From assembly GCF_002993335.1 (NCBI RefSeq), contig NZ_PVNS01000005.1, positions 177,019-241,018 on the forward strand: a stretch of DNA of 64,000 nucleotides, written 5' to 3'. Shown piece after piece: positions 35,347 through 45,058 of the stretch. The position numbers and the translations under genes are program-made. A model generated the notes under the pieces. It saw nothing but the letters and a program-made list of their open reading frames with translations, was not told the DNA's origin and did not search any database. The stretch is from Alkalicoccus urumqiensis (GTDB lineage Bacteria; Bacillota; Bacilli; Bacillales; Salisediminibacteriaceae). Each line of letters opens with the position of its first letter. The first letter of the stretch is position 1.

Positions 35347-37362
35347 CTATTTCTGTTTTCGCATCAGCCATAAGAAAAACGGTGCGCCGATGAGGGCGAC
35401 GACGATGCCGGACGGGATTTCTTTCGGCGCCAGCACGAGCCGGCCGAGTCCGTCGGCGGCCATGAGAAGCGTTGCGCCGAGCACCATAGCGAGCGGCAGG
35501 AGCCGCCGGTGGTCCGTTCCGGCGAGAAGCCGTGCCAGATGCGGTGCGACGAGGCCGACGAAGCCGATCGTGCCGACCGCGGACACGGCGAAAGCGGCAA
35601 GCAGCGTGCCGAGAATCGTCACCGTCCACCGCGTCTGCTGCGGCGCCAGCCCGAGGCTTGTCGCCGTCTCATCGCCAAATGCGAGCAGATCGAGTTTTTT
35701 CAGATAAAAGACTGCAAGCGGTACGAACAAAATGAGCGGCGGCAGCAGATACGTATACAGTTCACTCCAGCCGCGCGCGTACGTGCTTCCGGAAAGCCAC
35801 GTCAGGGCAGTCGCTGCATTCAAGTTGTAGCGGACGACGAACAGCTGGATCACCGCTGTGCCGAGTGCCGACACGGCAATACCGAGAAGTGCAAGCACCG
35901 CCGGCTGAAACTGCATCCTCCAGGCGAGGAAAAGCACGACCGCAACCGCCGCACACCCGCCGAGAACAGCGCCGACCGGAATCCAGACGGCGGAAACGGC
36001 CGGGAACGCAAACAGGATCAGCATTGCCCCGACGCCGGCACCGGAGGAAATTCCGATAACGGACGGATCAGCAAGCGGGTTACGCAGCACGCTCTGCAGA
36101 AACAGACCTGCTGCGGCAAGCATCGCTCCGGCTACCGCCGCGACGAGCACCCTGGAAAGACGCAGATCAAACACGAGAAAACGGAGACTTTCCGCTTCCG
36201 GATCGGTAAACGCGCGCCACGTTTCCACGATGGCGAAGCCCTGACTGCTCACCGCCGTACTGAAGAAAAACGACGCTAGAAGTGCAGCCGCAGCAAGCGG
36301 CAGCACTACAGCAAACGGCCACGGCCGGTTTGCCATCGTCTGCGAGGAGCGCCTGGAGGCACCGGCAAAAAATGTGCCGCGGTACTTCCAGATCAGCCAT
36401 ATGAGCCACGGTGCGCCGATAAACGCCGTCACCGCCCCGACCGGAAGTTCCCGGGCAGACTGATCGATGATTCTCGCAAGAACGTCTGCACCGATGAGAA
36501 TGGCCGCACCCCAGATCATCGACCCGAGAAGAAGCCAGCGGTGCATGTACAGCCCGAGTATGCGGAGCAGGTGCGGCGCGATCAGACCGATGAAGCCGAT
36601 CGGCCCGACGACGCTGACGGCGGCCGCGGTCAGAAGCGTTGCCCCTAAAAAGACGAGCACCTTTAAAAAGACTAAGTTTTCGCCAAGCGCACGCGCCGTC
36701 TCTTCGCCGAGAAGAAGCACATCAAACTTCGGAGCAAACAGAGCGAGCACGACGGCGGAAACGACGATCCACGGCAGCATAAACAGCGTGCCGTTCCAGT
36801 TCTGCTGCAGCAGTGTGCCGTTCCCCCATAAAAAGAGACCGGCCGTTTCGTACTCATAAAAAATCTGGATGACTGACGTAAAGGCGGAAAACGCGAGCGT
36901 TAAAATCATGCCGGAAAGTGCCATTCGCACCGGCGAAACGGAAATACCGCCGGCGAGCGCGAACGTAATCACCGCCGCAAAAAGTCCGCCGGCAAGCGCC
37001 AGCACAAACCCATTTACAGCAAACGGAAGAAACACCGATCCTGCCACAACAACAAAATACGCCCCGGCATTCACTCCGAGCGTCGCGGGAGACGCAAGCG
37101 GGTTTTTCGTCAGCGTCTGAAACAGCACCCCGGCAGCGCCGAACGCGGCGCCCGCCAGAATACCGACCACGAGGCGGGGCAGCCTTACGCCGCGGACAAT
37201 TTCATGATTCACGGTATCTCCGCTTCCGCCGAGGACATCAAGCACAACGGAAAATGGAACGGCATTGTTTCCCTGGAGGACATGAACCGCTCCGAGAACA
37301 GACAGCAGAGCTGCCCCGACCGCTAAGATCAGAGCAGCTCTCCCTTTTGCCTGTTTCTGCAT
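35347..37362 (-). CDS. Fused FecCD permease (FhuB-type, two domains)
   Basis: The 671-residue protein is two FecCD permeases in one chain. Each half has its own coupling loop (GPIGFIGLIAPHLLRILG near 240-257; GTIGFVGLVAPHLARLLAG near 590) and entry block (RGVRLPRLVVGILAGAAFGAA; FDLRLSRVLVAAVAGAMLAAA). It forms the whole channel for a siderophore importer, as FhuB does. No ATPase gene is linked. The start is three bases after the stop of the binding-protein gene. Confidence 0.93.
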   Translation of the reverse strand: MQKQAKGRAALILAVGAALLSVLGAVHVLQGNNAVPFSVVLDVLGGSGDTVNHEIVRGVRLPRLVVGILAGAAFGAAGVLFQTLTKNPLASPATLGVNAGAYFVVVAGSVFLPFAVNGFVLALAGGLFAAVITFALAGGISVSPVRMALSGMILTLAFSAFTSVIQIFYEYETAGLFLWGNGTLLQQNWNGTLFMLPWIVVSAVVLALFAPKFDVLLLGEETARALGENLVFLKVLVFLGATLLTAAAVSVVGPIGFIGLIAPHLLRILGLYMHRWLLLGSMIWGAAILIGADVLARIIDQSARELPVGAVTAFIGAPWLIWLIWKYRGTFFAGASRRSSQTMANRPWPFAVVLPLAAAALLASFFFSTAVSSQGFAIVETWRAFTDPEAESLRFLVFDLRLSRVLVAAVAGAMLAAAGLFLQSVLRNPLADPSVIGISSGAGVGAMLILFAFPAVSAVWIPVGAVLGGCAAVAVVLFLAWRMQFQPAVLALLGIAVSALGTAVIQLFVVRYNLNAATALTWLSGSTYARGWSELYTYLLPPLILFVPLAVFYLKKLDLLAFGDETATSLGLAPQQTRWTVTILGTLLAAFAVSAVGTIGFVGLVAPHLARLLAGTDHRRLLPLAMVLGATLLMAADGLGRLVLAPKEIPSGIVVALIGAPFFLWLMRKQK

Positions 37363-37365
37363 CGT

Positions 37366-38469
37366 TTACTCTTCCTCAGTCAGCGCGTTCACCACTTCAT
37401 CTGCAATGACCTCTGCAGAGAGCGGCCCGCCGAACGTCCACGTATCGCCCGGCAGCGCATAGACACGGTCGTTTTCTACAAAATCAAGACCTTCCCAGAC
37501 CGGGTTGCCGGCGAGCTGGTTTTCAAATACGTTGTCATCTTCCTGAACGATATGCATGAAATTGGCGTCACCGTAAGGCTCAAGCGCTTCGACAGACGTT
37601 TCCGTGTAGCCGTACACCTGGAATTCGTCCTCTTCAAACGCGTTGGAGATACCGATGCGGTCGAGGATCGACATGAGCATCGAGTTATCATTAAAGAGAC
37701 GGAGCGTCGCCTGCTCGTTGGCACTGAATGCCTGGGAAACGACAAACTCGTTCTCTGCTGCCTCCACGCCGGAAAGTGCTTCTTCTGCTTCCGCATACGT
37801 ATCTTCCAGATCACTCAGCACCGTTTCCGCTTCGTCTTCGCGGCCGACAGCGGATGCGATTTCGTTGAATGTCGTTTCCATTTCCTCATACTGGCCGCCT
37901 TCCCCTTCTTCCGGGTACGGGTTGAACATCACCGTCGGCGCAATTTCCTCGAGGCTGTCCGCGATCGCTTCATGTCGGAACGACGCCGTAATGATCAGGT
38001 CCGGCTCCAGACGCGCAATCTCCTCGAGACTCGGCTCCTGGCGCGTACCGACATCCACTGCGTCCCCACTAAGCTCTTCCTCAATATTCACCCACTGGTT
38101 GTAGCCTTCAATATCCGCTACACCTGCCGGCTGGACGCCGAGTGCAAGCAGATCTTCCACGTAAGTCCACTCCAGTGCCACGATCGTTTCCGGCTCTTCC
38201 TCAAGCTCGGTTTCTCCGAGCGCGTGACTGATCGTGATTCCGTCACTGGACGCTTCGTTTTCATCTGATGTATTATTTTCCGACGGCTCTTCTTCTCCGC
38301 CATCTTCATCGGCATTCTCATTGCCGCCGGTGTTCTCTTCGTTCATGTTATTCTCTGCCGTATTTTCTTCGGCCGGCGCGTCGTTTTCCGCTCCGTTGTT
38401 CGATTCTTCGTCCGTTCCGCCGCATGCAGCGAGCAGTGCAGCAGTTGAAAGCAGCATCCATTTTTTCAC
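37366..38469 (-). CDS. Ferric-siderophore-binding lipoprotein
   Basis: The 367-residue lipoprotein has the signal LLAAC, an acidic Glu/Asn-rich linker (about 20-80) and a class III binding-protein domain with ETIVALEWTYVEDLLALGV and EIARLEPDLIITASF. It feeds the fused permease downstream. The start is a GTG with GAGGGGATG upstream. A Fur box overlaps the promoter region. Confidence 0.9.
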   Translation of the reverse strand: MKKWMLLSTAALLAACGGTDEESNNGAENDAPAEENTAENNMNEENTGGNENADEDGGEEEPSENNTSDENEASSDGITISHALGETELEEEPETIVALEWTYVEDLLALGVQPAGVADIEGYNQWVNIEEELSGDAVDVGTRQEPSLEEIARLEPDLIITASFRHEAIADSLEEIAPTVMFNPYPEEGEGGQYEEMETTFNEIASAVGREDEAETVLSDLEDTYAEAEEALSGVEAAENEFVVSQAFSANEQATLRLFNDNSMLMSILDRIGISNAFEEDEFQVYGYTETSVEALEPYGDANFMHIVQEDDNVFENQLAGNPVWEGLDFVENDRVYALPGDTWTFGGPLSAEVIADEVVNALTEEE

Positions 38470-38487
38470 GACTGGTCATCCCCTCAT

Positions 38488-38502
38488 TGATAAAGATTCT
38501 CA
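38488..38502 (-). promoter_or_regulatory. Fur box
   Basis: TGATAAAGATTCTCA fits the 7-1-7 consensus and overlaps further ATTCTC half-sites to 38512. It lies 19 bp before the binding-protein start codon. Confidence 0.75.
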
Positions 38503-38537
38503 TTCTCGTTATATCGTACTATTCCAATCTGCATCCG

Positions 38538-39725
38538 TCAATCTTTTTTTGCCATTTTCGCAGCGGCCGGGTGGATGGCGACGCTCTGCACGAGCAGCGA
38601 CAGCAGGACGACGGTGAAGCTGATCGACGTAAGTATGTCGATATTCGGGGCACTCTCCTCCTGCAGCTTGAGGATGAGGTAGATCGAAATCGCACCCTTC
38701 ACGCCGGAGATGCTGATGAGAAACCGCTCCATCGGCTCTGCCCGGTGCGTAATCGGCAGAAATCGCAGCAGTCCTTCAGCGACGAGCCAGCGCGCGGCGA
38801 CGGTCACGAGAAAAATGGCGGCGCAGATGAGCCACAGTCCGTGGGTTAAAAACGGCGCGGCGGCGATGCCGATGAACAAAAACAGGATCGACAGAATCGA
38901 CGCCTCGGCCACCCCCCAGAATCCGTCGAGCGCCTCGCGGAAGTGATCCTCTTTTTCGCTCACTTCAAACGTGTGCGACAGCACGAGCCCCGCGCACACG
39001 ACAGCGATCACCCCGGACATGTGAAGTGCTTCCGCCCCGAGGAAAACGGCGTACGCGACGACGATGCTCAGCATGATCTGATACTGGCGGTCGTGCGTAA
39101 TATGTACGGCTTTACTGAAAAGCCAGCCGGCGGCAAGGCCGAGCGCCGTGGCTGCAATCGTGGCGAGGAACAGTTCCAGCAGTCCGGTCATGATCGTCTG
39201 CTCACTGCTCGTATACCAGCCGAGCAGAAGCGTGAACGCGACGATACTCGTTCCGTCGTTGATCATGCTTTCCCCCTCGACGACGCTGACGACGAGCTCG
39301 TCGTTCATGTCGCGCGAGAGAATTTGAATGACCGAGACGGGATCGGTCGGAATGAATACTGCCGCAAGAAGCATCGCCCCGGAAAACGTCACTGACGCCG
39401 CCGGACCGGCGATGAAATAAATCACACTTCCGGCGAGGCCGATCGTCAGCACGATCCCGAGCGTACTGAGCGAGAGAATGCTCCCTGCGTAACGGCGGAA
39501 AAGCGATGCGCGGAACTGGTACGCCCCGACGAATAAAAGCCCTGGAAGAAGCACGTGGTAGATGGTATCCGCCGTAATCGACAGTCCGGAAAACGCCGGA
39601 ATAAAGCTGAGCACAATACCGACGCCTGCCAGAAGGGGCGGCGCCGGAAGCAGTTCCTTATGTTTATCGAGTGTAAATACGAGATATCCGATGAAAAGCA
39701 GAATAATGTACGGAACGATATCCAC
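38538..39725 (-). CDS. Na+(K+)/H+ antiporter, CPA1/NhaP type
   Basis: The 395-residue protein has about 11-12 membrane helices with the CPA1 ion-site block IPTDPVSVIQIL, the ND pair in VVEGESMINDGTS and a conserved ISGVKGAISIYL segment. It exchanges external protons for internal Na+, needed for pH control in alkaline or salty media. The GTG at 39725 is six bases past GGAGGGA; a longer form from 39875 would run into the phased element. Confidence 0.9.
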   Translation of the reverse strand: MDIVPYIILLFIGYLVFTLDKHKELLPAPPLLAGVGIVLSFIPAFSGLSITADTIYHVLLPGLLFVGAYQFRASLFRRYAGSILSLSTLGIVLTIGLAGSVIYFIAGPAASVTFSGAMLLAAVFIPTDPVSVIQILSRDMNDELVVSVVEGESMINDGTSIVAFTLLLGWYTSSEQTIMTGLLELFLATIAATALGLAAGWLFSKAVHITHDRQYQIMLSIVVAYAVFLGAEALHMSGVIAVVCAGLVLSHTFEVSEKEDHFREALDGFWGVAEASILSILFLFIGIAAAPFLTHGLWLICAAIFLVTVAARWLVAEGLLRFLPITHRAEPMERFLISISGVKGAISIYLILKLQEESAPNIDILTSISFTVVLLSLLVQSVAIHPAAAKMAKKD

Positions 39726-39807
39726 GGGCGGTCCCTCCACAGAAAGAAAGATTCTACGTGAAGCTTTCCCTGAAAAGGCGGGGAGGAAACCGGCGGCCGT
39801 CCGAAGC

Positions 39808-40136
39808 AGATGGCTGCGGCGGTTCCGGCCGCAGCGGTTGTTCGGGGTGAGGGGGTGGTCAATGGAGTCCCACAATGAAGGGGCGGAGTCCCATAACGGC
39901 AGCGCCGAGTCTCATAAGCCGGCGGTGTATTCCCATAAGGAAGGAGTGCGTTCCCAAAAGGCCTGAAAATTCCCGTTCCGGCAAAGAATAGTCCCACTTC
40001 CCCAGCGAGTATTCCCACTACGCACCGGCCCATTCCCACTTCCCCATCCACCGGCAGCGCCCGCACCCGGCGCTGCCCCTCTGCCCAAACCGCCCGCCGC
40101 ATCCAATCAGATGGCGGGCGTCTCCCAGCCCGCGGT
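39808..40136 (+). repeat. Phased element, A(G/T)TCCCA array
   Basis: hpB with GGCTGCGGC/GCCGCAGC stem (39808-39839), nine words from 39866 to 40038 at steps 21,21,21,21,19,21,21,21, hpA (40056-40077), CCTCTGC, and a second hpB with GCGGGC/GCCCGC stem (40110-40136). The two hpB stems differ but both pair. Confidence 0.92.
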
Positions 40137-40182
40137 GGCATAAGCGTCCTGTCTGTCTCCGCATGAACGCACCGCGGAACAT

Positions 40183-40212
40183 AAAAAAAGAAAGAAGCGG
40201 TATGCTTCTTCC
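40183..40212 (-). terminator. Rho-independent terminator
   Basis: GAAGAAGC-atacc-GCTTCTTTC followed by T7 on the minus strand; ends the AraC gene. Confidence 0.85.
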
Positions 40213-40231
40213 TCTCTCATCAAACGCCCAC

Positions 40232-41272
40232 CTACACCTGCAGGGCTCGGTATTTTTTCGGTGTCGTTCCTGTATGTTTTTTGAACACTGCCGTAAAGTA
40301 CGGCTGGCTGCCGTACTGCAGCGACACCGCGATGTCCTGAATCGGACGGTTCGTTTCCAAAAGCTCCTGCTTCGCCCGTTCGATCCGCTGCTGGTGGATA
40401 AACTGCATCAGCGTCATATCGCTGTGCGCACGGAACTTCGACGATAAATAATTCGGATGCAGGTTCATCTGCTCCGCAATGCTGCTCGTCGTAATCGGCT
40501 CGTTTAAATGCTCCTCAATGTAGCGGCGGATCCGGGCGATAAACGCCGGATTGTCTGCTTCCGTCTCCTCATGCATCCGCTGGTAGTACTGCGCATACAT
40601 CTGCTTTTCCAGAAGCAGCACTTCCCCTTCCGCACGCGCCTTTTCAAGATCCTCCGCCACCGTATCGAGAATGCCGAGCATCGTCTCTGCCTCCGCACCG
40701 TTCTCCAATGCCGCGCGGCTTAAGAGCGCACCGGCTGTCCGGACGCGGTTTTTTGCGTGAAACAGACGGCTTCCCGTCCGGTCCGTATGCTGGTACAGCG
40801 CCTGAAGCAGCTCCAGCGTTTTCTCATCAAACTGGCAGGCACGCACGTAGTAGGACTCGATAAACTCGCGGTGCAGCCGGCGCAGCTCTTCCAGCAGCTT
40901 CCGGCCGGGAAACACCTCCGCTTCCTCTGGATAGGAACCGGTATACAACTCCAGAAAACCGGCGAACAGTGCCGGAAGCTGCTCCGCATCCGTAAGCACC
41001 ATCTCCACCGGCACCGCATGTCCGTCCGGAACCAATTCCAGCGGCACCGCCTCCGGCTTCTCGCCGACAACCGCAATCGGCCCAATCAAAATATAGCCCG
41101 CACGGAGCGCCGCCGAAATATAGTAAGACGACGCCCGGTGCCACAGCATTCCGGATGACTCCGCCCCTTCATGAGCCGGAAGTACCGTTCTTCCTTCCAT
41201 CCCGGTTGTAATTTCCGTCCCTGACGCCCATTGAAACACTTCCTCGCACTCTTTTAACAACCATTGATGCAT
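40232..41272 (-). CDS. AraC-family transcriptional regulator
   Basis: The 346-residue protein has a C-terminal AraC/XylS DNA-binding domain with two helix-turn-helix units (about 250-345: TTSSIAEQMNLHPNYLSSKF and DIAVSLQYGSQPYFTAVFKKHTG). The N-terminal 230 residues have no family I recognise and probably sense a ligand. Same strand and close behind a transporter gene, which may be its target. Confidence 0.88.
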   Translation of the reverse strand: MHQWLLKECEEVFQWASGTEITTGMEGRTVLPAHEGAESSGMLWHRASSYYISAALRAGYILIGPIAVVGEKPEAVPLELVPDGHAVPVEMVLTDAEQLPALFAGFLELYTGSYPEEAEVFPGRKLLEELRRLHREFIESYYVRACQFDEKTLELLQALYQHTDRTGSRLFHAKNRVRTAGALLSRAALENGAEAETMLGILDTVAEDLEKARAEGEVLLLEKQMYAQYYQRMHEETEADNPAFIARIRRYIEEHLNEPITTSSIAEQMNLHPNYLSSKFRAHSDMTLMQFIHQQRIERAKQELLETNRPIQDIAVSLQYGSQPYFTAVFKKHTGTTPKKYRALQV

Positions 41273-41359
41273 ACCGGAAAAACCCCCATCTACTTGAAAC
41301 GTAGCACATTATTACTCATATCGGCATACATCTGCGCAGATTAAAGTCCCAGATGAAAT

Positions 41360-42724
41360 TTACAGCAATAAAAATGCCACACCCATACCGACAAGACAGT
41401 ACACCGCCGCAAAACGCAGGTTGTACATCGAAATCCGGTACGGATTCTCACTCAGATTCATCGCCGTCATCTGTGCAAACAGCCCGTACGTATTCACCGT
41501 CAGCGTTGCAATCGACGCCGTAATTAAAAGCACCGAGAAACTCATCGGGCTGATGAATTCCATAATAAGCGGCGCCACCCCGCTTAAAATACCGATCGTC
41601 GCAATCGGGTGCACCCCGAACAGACTCATGAAAATAAAGCTCCCCATAATGAGCGCAAACAAGACGAGCGGCATATCCGCCGACCCTTCAATCGGCGCAC
41701 GCAGCAGCTCCAGCACGCCGCTTTCCCCGAGCGCCTCCGCGAAAAACGACAGCGTCAGAAACAGCACGAAAAAGTGCTCCATCCGGTTCGTCTTTTCTTT
41801 CCAGTTCGTCCAGCCGAGCGTAAGAAAACGGCGTGTCCGGCCGAGGACCAACGCCCAGCCGATCGCAAATGGAAAAATGACGAGCGTGACGGTCAAAATA
41901 AAGTCGAGGCCGCTCACGTTCCCGACGGTGATGACCGCTGCAAGAAACGCACTCAGTGCGGTCAGCATGTGCGCCATTTTCCGCACCATCAGCCGCCGAT
42001 TCTGATCTGTCAGCGCTTCTCCGGCGTGCGGAAGCGTCTCGCGCTGCCACTTGAAGCGGCCCCAGAACACATCGATCATAAACGTCAGCCCCGCCGTCAG
42101 CATGAGCCACGGCAGCAGGCCGACGTACGAGACGCCGGTAATGGAGATCGTGAGTGCGATCAGCACTTCCAGCGGACTCCAGACGAGCGCGAGCGCATTG
42201 CCGCGGAGCGTCGCTTTACTGATAAACGCGTTGCGCACTTTTGTCGGCAGCTCCTTTAAGTTTTTCCGGAGCAGCCCCTGGGCGATCGGAGCAGCCGATA
42301 AATTCAGAAACGACGTCAACAGAAGCGACGTAAACAGACTGCGCGGGTACATCCGGCCGAGGTCCGCAGCCCCTGCTTCCAGAAGCATCGAAATCCGCTT
42401 ATCGAAGCGGCCGCTTTCAAACACGCTCTTCATCCACGGCAGCATGAGAATGAGCGCCAGCAGGCTGTAGTTGTCCGTCAGCATCCACGGAATCTCCGTG
42501 ATGCCGCCTCCTGCAGAAAAATGAAACAAAAAACCGGCAGCGAGAAACCCCGTGCCGAGCACTTTAAACAGACGCGGCGCTCCCGGAAACGAGAGCACCA
42601 GCAGAATGACGGCCGCGCCGGCAAGAAACGCATCCAGCTGCGGCAGTCCGATAAACACATTGATCATATACAGCCCGAGCACCGGGGTGTATATCAGGTA
42701 CAGACGATCTCTCCACGATGACAC
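41360..42724 (-). CDS. Polytopic membrane protein, possible ion-transporter-superfamily permease
   Basis: The 454-residue protein has about 11-12 hydrophobic helices and an internal resemblance of halves: NALALVWSPLEVLIALT (about 175-191) and GVHPIATIGILSGVAPLI (about 370-387), as in the two re-entrant loops of ArsB/DASS-type permeases. The assignment is tentative. The start is a GTG six bases after GAAGGGA. AraC regulator and AEC transporter genes flank it on the same strand. Confidence 0.65.
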   Translation of the reverse strand: MSSWRDRLYLIYTPVLGLYMINVFIGLPQLDAFLAGAAVILLVLSFPGAPRLFKVLGTGFLAAGFLFHFSAGGGITEIPWMLTDNYSLLALILMLPWMKSVFESGRFDKRISMLLEAGAADLGRMYPRSLFTSLLLTSFLNLSAAPIAQGLLRKNLKELPTKVRNAFISKATLRGNALALVWSPLEVLIALTISITGVSYVGLLPWLMLTAGLTFMIDVFWGRFKWQRETLPHAGEALTDQNRRLMVRKMAHMLTALSAFLAAVITVGNVSGLDFILTVTLVIFPFAIGWALVLGRTRRFLTLGWTNWKEKTNRMEHFFVLFLTLSFFAEALGESGVLELLRAPIEGSADMPLVLFALIMGSFIFMSLFGVHPIATIGILSGVAPLIMEFISPMSFSVLLITASIATLTVNTYGLFAQMTAMNLSENPYRISMYNLRFAAVYCLVGMGVAFLLL

Positions 42725-42857
42725 AAACGTCCCTTCTTTCCTTCAGTGCCGAAACCGATTTCGGCCCCTCATCATAAAGCGGCCCACGTAAATGGACCGC
42801 CGTTTTCCCACACTTCTTCAACAAATTTCCTATATAAGTATACACCCGCGTGCACGG

Positions 42858-43784
42858 CTATGCAAACAGCACCCGGGACAGGTAAATGACGACCGTCACC
42901 GTCGCTGCGCTGAATATCGTCGAGAACAGCACAATCTGTGCGGCGTACTTCGGGTGCATGCGGTATTCCTGCGCGATGATTGCACTGTTCACCGACGTCG
43001 GCATCGCAGACGCGATAAACAGCGCCTGGGCAAGCATACCCTGCACTGGAAGAACGAGCAGAATGACGAGCGCAATCGCCGGACCGGCAATCAGCCGGAC
43101 AGCGGCACTTGCGTACACCGACAGCCGCACCGGCAGAAACTCAAATGAGGCGACCTGCGCGCCGAGCGTAAACAGCGCGATCGCAATCATCGCATCGGCC
43201 ACATACTCCGCCGGCGTCCAGACAAACGCCGGGAGCGGCACCTCGAGCCATCCGAGCAGCACACCGAGCACCATCGCGTACATGACCGGCATCTTCAAAT
43301 ACCCGAGCAGCGCCCGCAGCTTCCCGATCGACGCCGCCTGCAGCGAAAAGACGCCGTACGAAAATAGAAACACATTCTGCAGCGTCATCATGATGACCTG
43401 CACCCCCATCGCAAGCGGATCGCCGCGGAACACGAGGTCATTGACCGGCACGCCGTAGTTTCCGGAATTATAAAACATCAGGCTGTTCGTAAATGTAATC
43501 CGGCGCGACTGCGTGAGCCCCGCCATGCGGCTCAGCCCCTGCCCCGCCAGAAACAACAGCACGGTATACACAATAAAAAACACCAGCACGAGTCCGAACA
43601 GACCGAGCGCAATGTCATTGTCGTACAGCTCCACAAAAATAAACGCCGGCACAACAAAATAAATATTCAGCTTCGCCAATGTCTGCAGATCCATCTTAAA
43701 TTTCAGCTGCATCACGTACCCGAGCAGCATGATCACAAACACCGGCAGCAGAATATCAAGAAGAATCAATCCTAACGCATTCAT
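42858..43784 (-). CDS. AEC-family (auxin efflux carrier-like) transporter
   Basis: The 308-residue protein has ten membrane helices in two halves with a variable central loop, and family blocks LNIYFVVPAFIFVEL, NSGNYGVPVNDLVF and SAMPTSVNSAIIAQEY. Bacterial members export organic acids or similar small molecules. The ATG at 43784 follows GGAGTGG. The substrate is unknown. Confidence 0.88.
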   Translation of the reverse strand: MNALGLILLDILLPVFVIMLLGYVMQLKFKMDLQTLAKLNIYFVVPAFIFVELYDNDIALGLFGLVLVFFIVYTVLLFLAGQGLSRMAGLTQSRRITFTNSLMFYNSGNYGVPVNDLVFRGDPLAMGVQVIMMTLQNVFLFSYGVFSLQAASIGKLRALLGYLKMPVMYAMVLGVLLGWLEVPLPAFVWTPAEYVADAMIAIALFTLGAQVASFEFLPVRLSVYASAAVRLIAGPAIALVILLVLPVQGMLAQALFIASAMPTSVNSAIIAQEYRMHPKYAAQIVLFSTIFSAATVTVVIYLSRVLFA

Positions 43785-43944
43785 ACCGCCACTCCCCGTC
43801 CACACACATTTCCTTCTATTCTACGCCTCCCTCCCGTTTCTTTCCAGATGACTTTTCTCACCAAATTCTAATCTTCCCTTCATTGTCCTCTCACTCCCCG
43901 GAGGTACAGTGAACCTAGAACCAATCACGAAAGGATGATTTGAC

Positions 43945-44868
43945 ATGAAAAAAGTACTCACTGGAATCACAGCCATCACACTGCTCGCCGCATGCGGAGC
44001 AGCCGACGTCGAGCCGGAGAACAACCAGAGCGAATCAATCGACACCAACGTCAACACGGCCGAAAACGAAGCCGCAGGCACATCCGGGGAAAACGACGTA
44101 CCGGAAGAGAACACCGGAGATGCAGAGGCAGACGCCGGCGGCAATGAGCCGTCCGCTGAAGAAAACGCGCCGGTAGAGGCGGCTGCGGAAGATGATAATG
44201 GAGCCGCGGACGGAGAAGAGACTGCCGGGGACAATGAAGCAGGGTCGTTTTCCTATGAAGAATTTGATCTGCAGCTGGAGTTTACCGATGACCGCGAGTG
44301 GGAGTTTGAGTATGAGCGCGGGGATTCGGAGATTGAACGTGACGACGGCGAGAGCCTGACAGGGGATGCGGCAGCGCAGGAGATCGAGTCGCTGTTTGCG
44401 GATGTAAACGTGGCGGCAGACCGTCCGATGGCGGAGATCAAGCAGGAAGTGATTGAAGCGGCAGGCGCGGATCCGTCGGAGGTCGAGGAGTTTGATCTCG
44501 ATGTGAAGACGGCTTCCGGGGAGGAGATCGATGTGGATCATGAGTACAGCGGCGGCGGCACGATCCGCGAGCTGGATCTGGACATTGATTTCACGAACGG
44601 CGAGGACGTGGAGTATGAGTTTGAAGCGGACGACAATGAGGCGGAAATCGAGCGCCGGGATGACAGTGAAGTGGAAGGCGCCGAGGCCCTTTCAGAAGTA
44701 GAGGCGCTGATTGGTGCGCTTGATGTAACGATGGATCACTCGATCGATGAGCTGAAGGAGCAGCTTTACAGCGCGCTCGATCTCGATGCCGATGAGGTGC
44801 AGAAGGTGGATCTCGACGTCGAGTTTGACAGCAGCGAAAGCATTCAGTTTAAGCACGAATGGCAGTAA
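43945..44868 (+). CDS. Acidic lipoprotein with two YusW-like domains
   Basis: The 307-residue lipoprotein has the signal LLAAC, an Asp/Glu/Asn/Ala-rich linker (about 20-105) and two YusW-like repeats (about 106-205 and 206-307). Each repeat has a beta pair (FDLQLEFTDDREWEFEYE; LDLDIDFTNGEDVEYEFE) and a helix ending ELKEQLYSAL-like, then VEEFDLDV or VQKVDLDV. Function unknown. RBS is AAAGGATGA. Confidence 0.85.
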   Translation: MKKVLTGITAITLLAACGAADVEPENNQSESIDTNVNTAENEAAGTSGENDVPEENTGDAEADAGGNEPSAEENAPVEAAAEDDNGAADGEETAGDNEAGSFSYEEFDLQLEFTDDREWEFEYERGDSEIERDDGESLTGDAAAQEIESLFADVNVAADRPMAEIKQEVIEAAGADPSEVEEFDLDVKTASGEEIDVDHEYSGGGTIRELDLDIDFTNGEDVEYEFEADDNEAEIERRDDSEVEGAEALSEVEALIGALDVTMDHSIDELKEQLYSALDLDADEVQKVDLDVEFDSSESIQFKHEWQ

Positions 44869-44880
44869 GTTCGAACAACG

Positions 44881-44909
44881 CAGCCCGCGGATAAGCGGGC
44901 TGTTTTTTT
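44881..44909 (+). terminator. Rho-independent terminator
   Basis: CAGCCCGC-ggataa-GCGGGCTG followed by T7. Confidence 0.92.
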
Positions 44910-44962
44910 GTTTTGGGCGCGGGTTTAGAGAGCAGCGGACGTTTTTTCAGGCAGTCACTGAA

Positions 44963-44999
44963 TGACCGCTGCGGCACATTCTGCCGCAGCCATCTGCCT
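44963..44999 (-). repeat. hpB hairpin (right-hand end of the element split by yefM-yoeB)
   Basis: Minus strand: GGCAGATGG, stem CTGCGGC / GCCGCAG, CGGT. The matching array and hpA lie at 45660-45864, on the far side of the toxin-antitoxin genes. Confidence 0.75.
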
Positions 45000-45010
45000 C
45001 TACAGATTTC

Positions 45011-45044
45011 AAAAGGCTTTCCGGCAGATTCCGGAAAGCCTTTT
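45011..45044 (-). terminator. Terminator after yoeB
   Basis: AAAAGGCTTTCCGG-cagatt-CCGGAAAGCCTTTT; a related hairpin follows the decayed copy at 45897. Confidence 0.8.
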
Positions 45045-45058
45045 GGAGCAGGGGTATT

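Noticed and set aside
38538..39875. Longer antiporter start at 39875
   Set aside because: The extra N-terminus is Arg/Pro-rich and non-membrane, reaches into the repeat region, and the GTG at 39725 has a good ribosome site.
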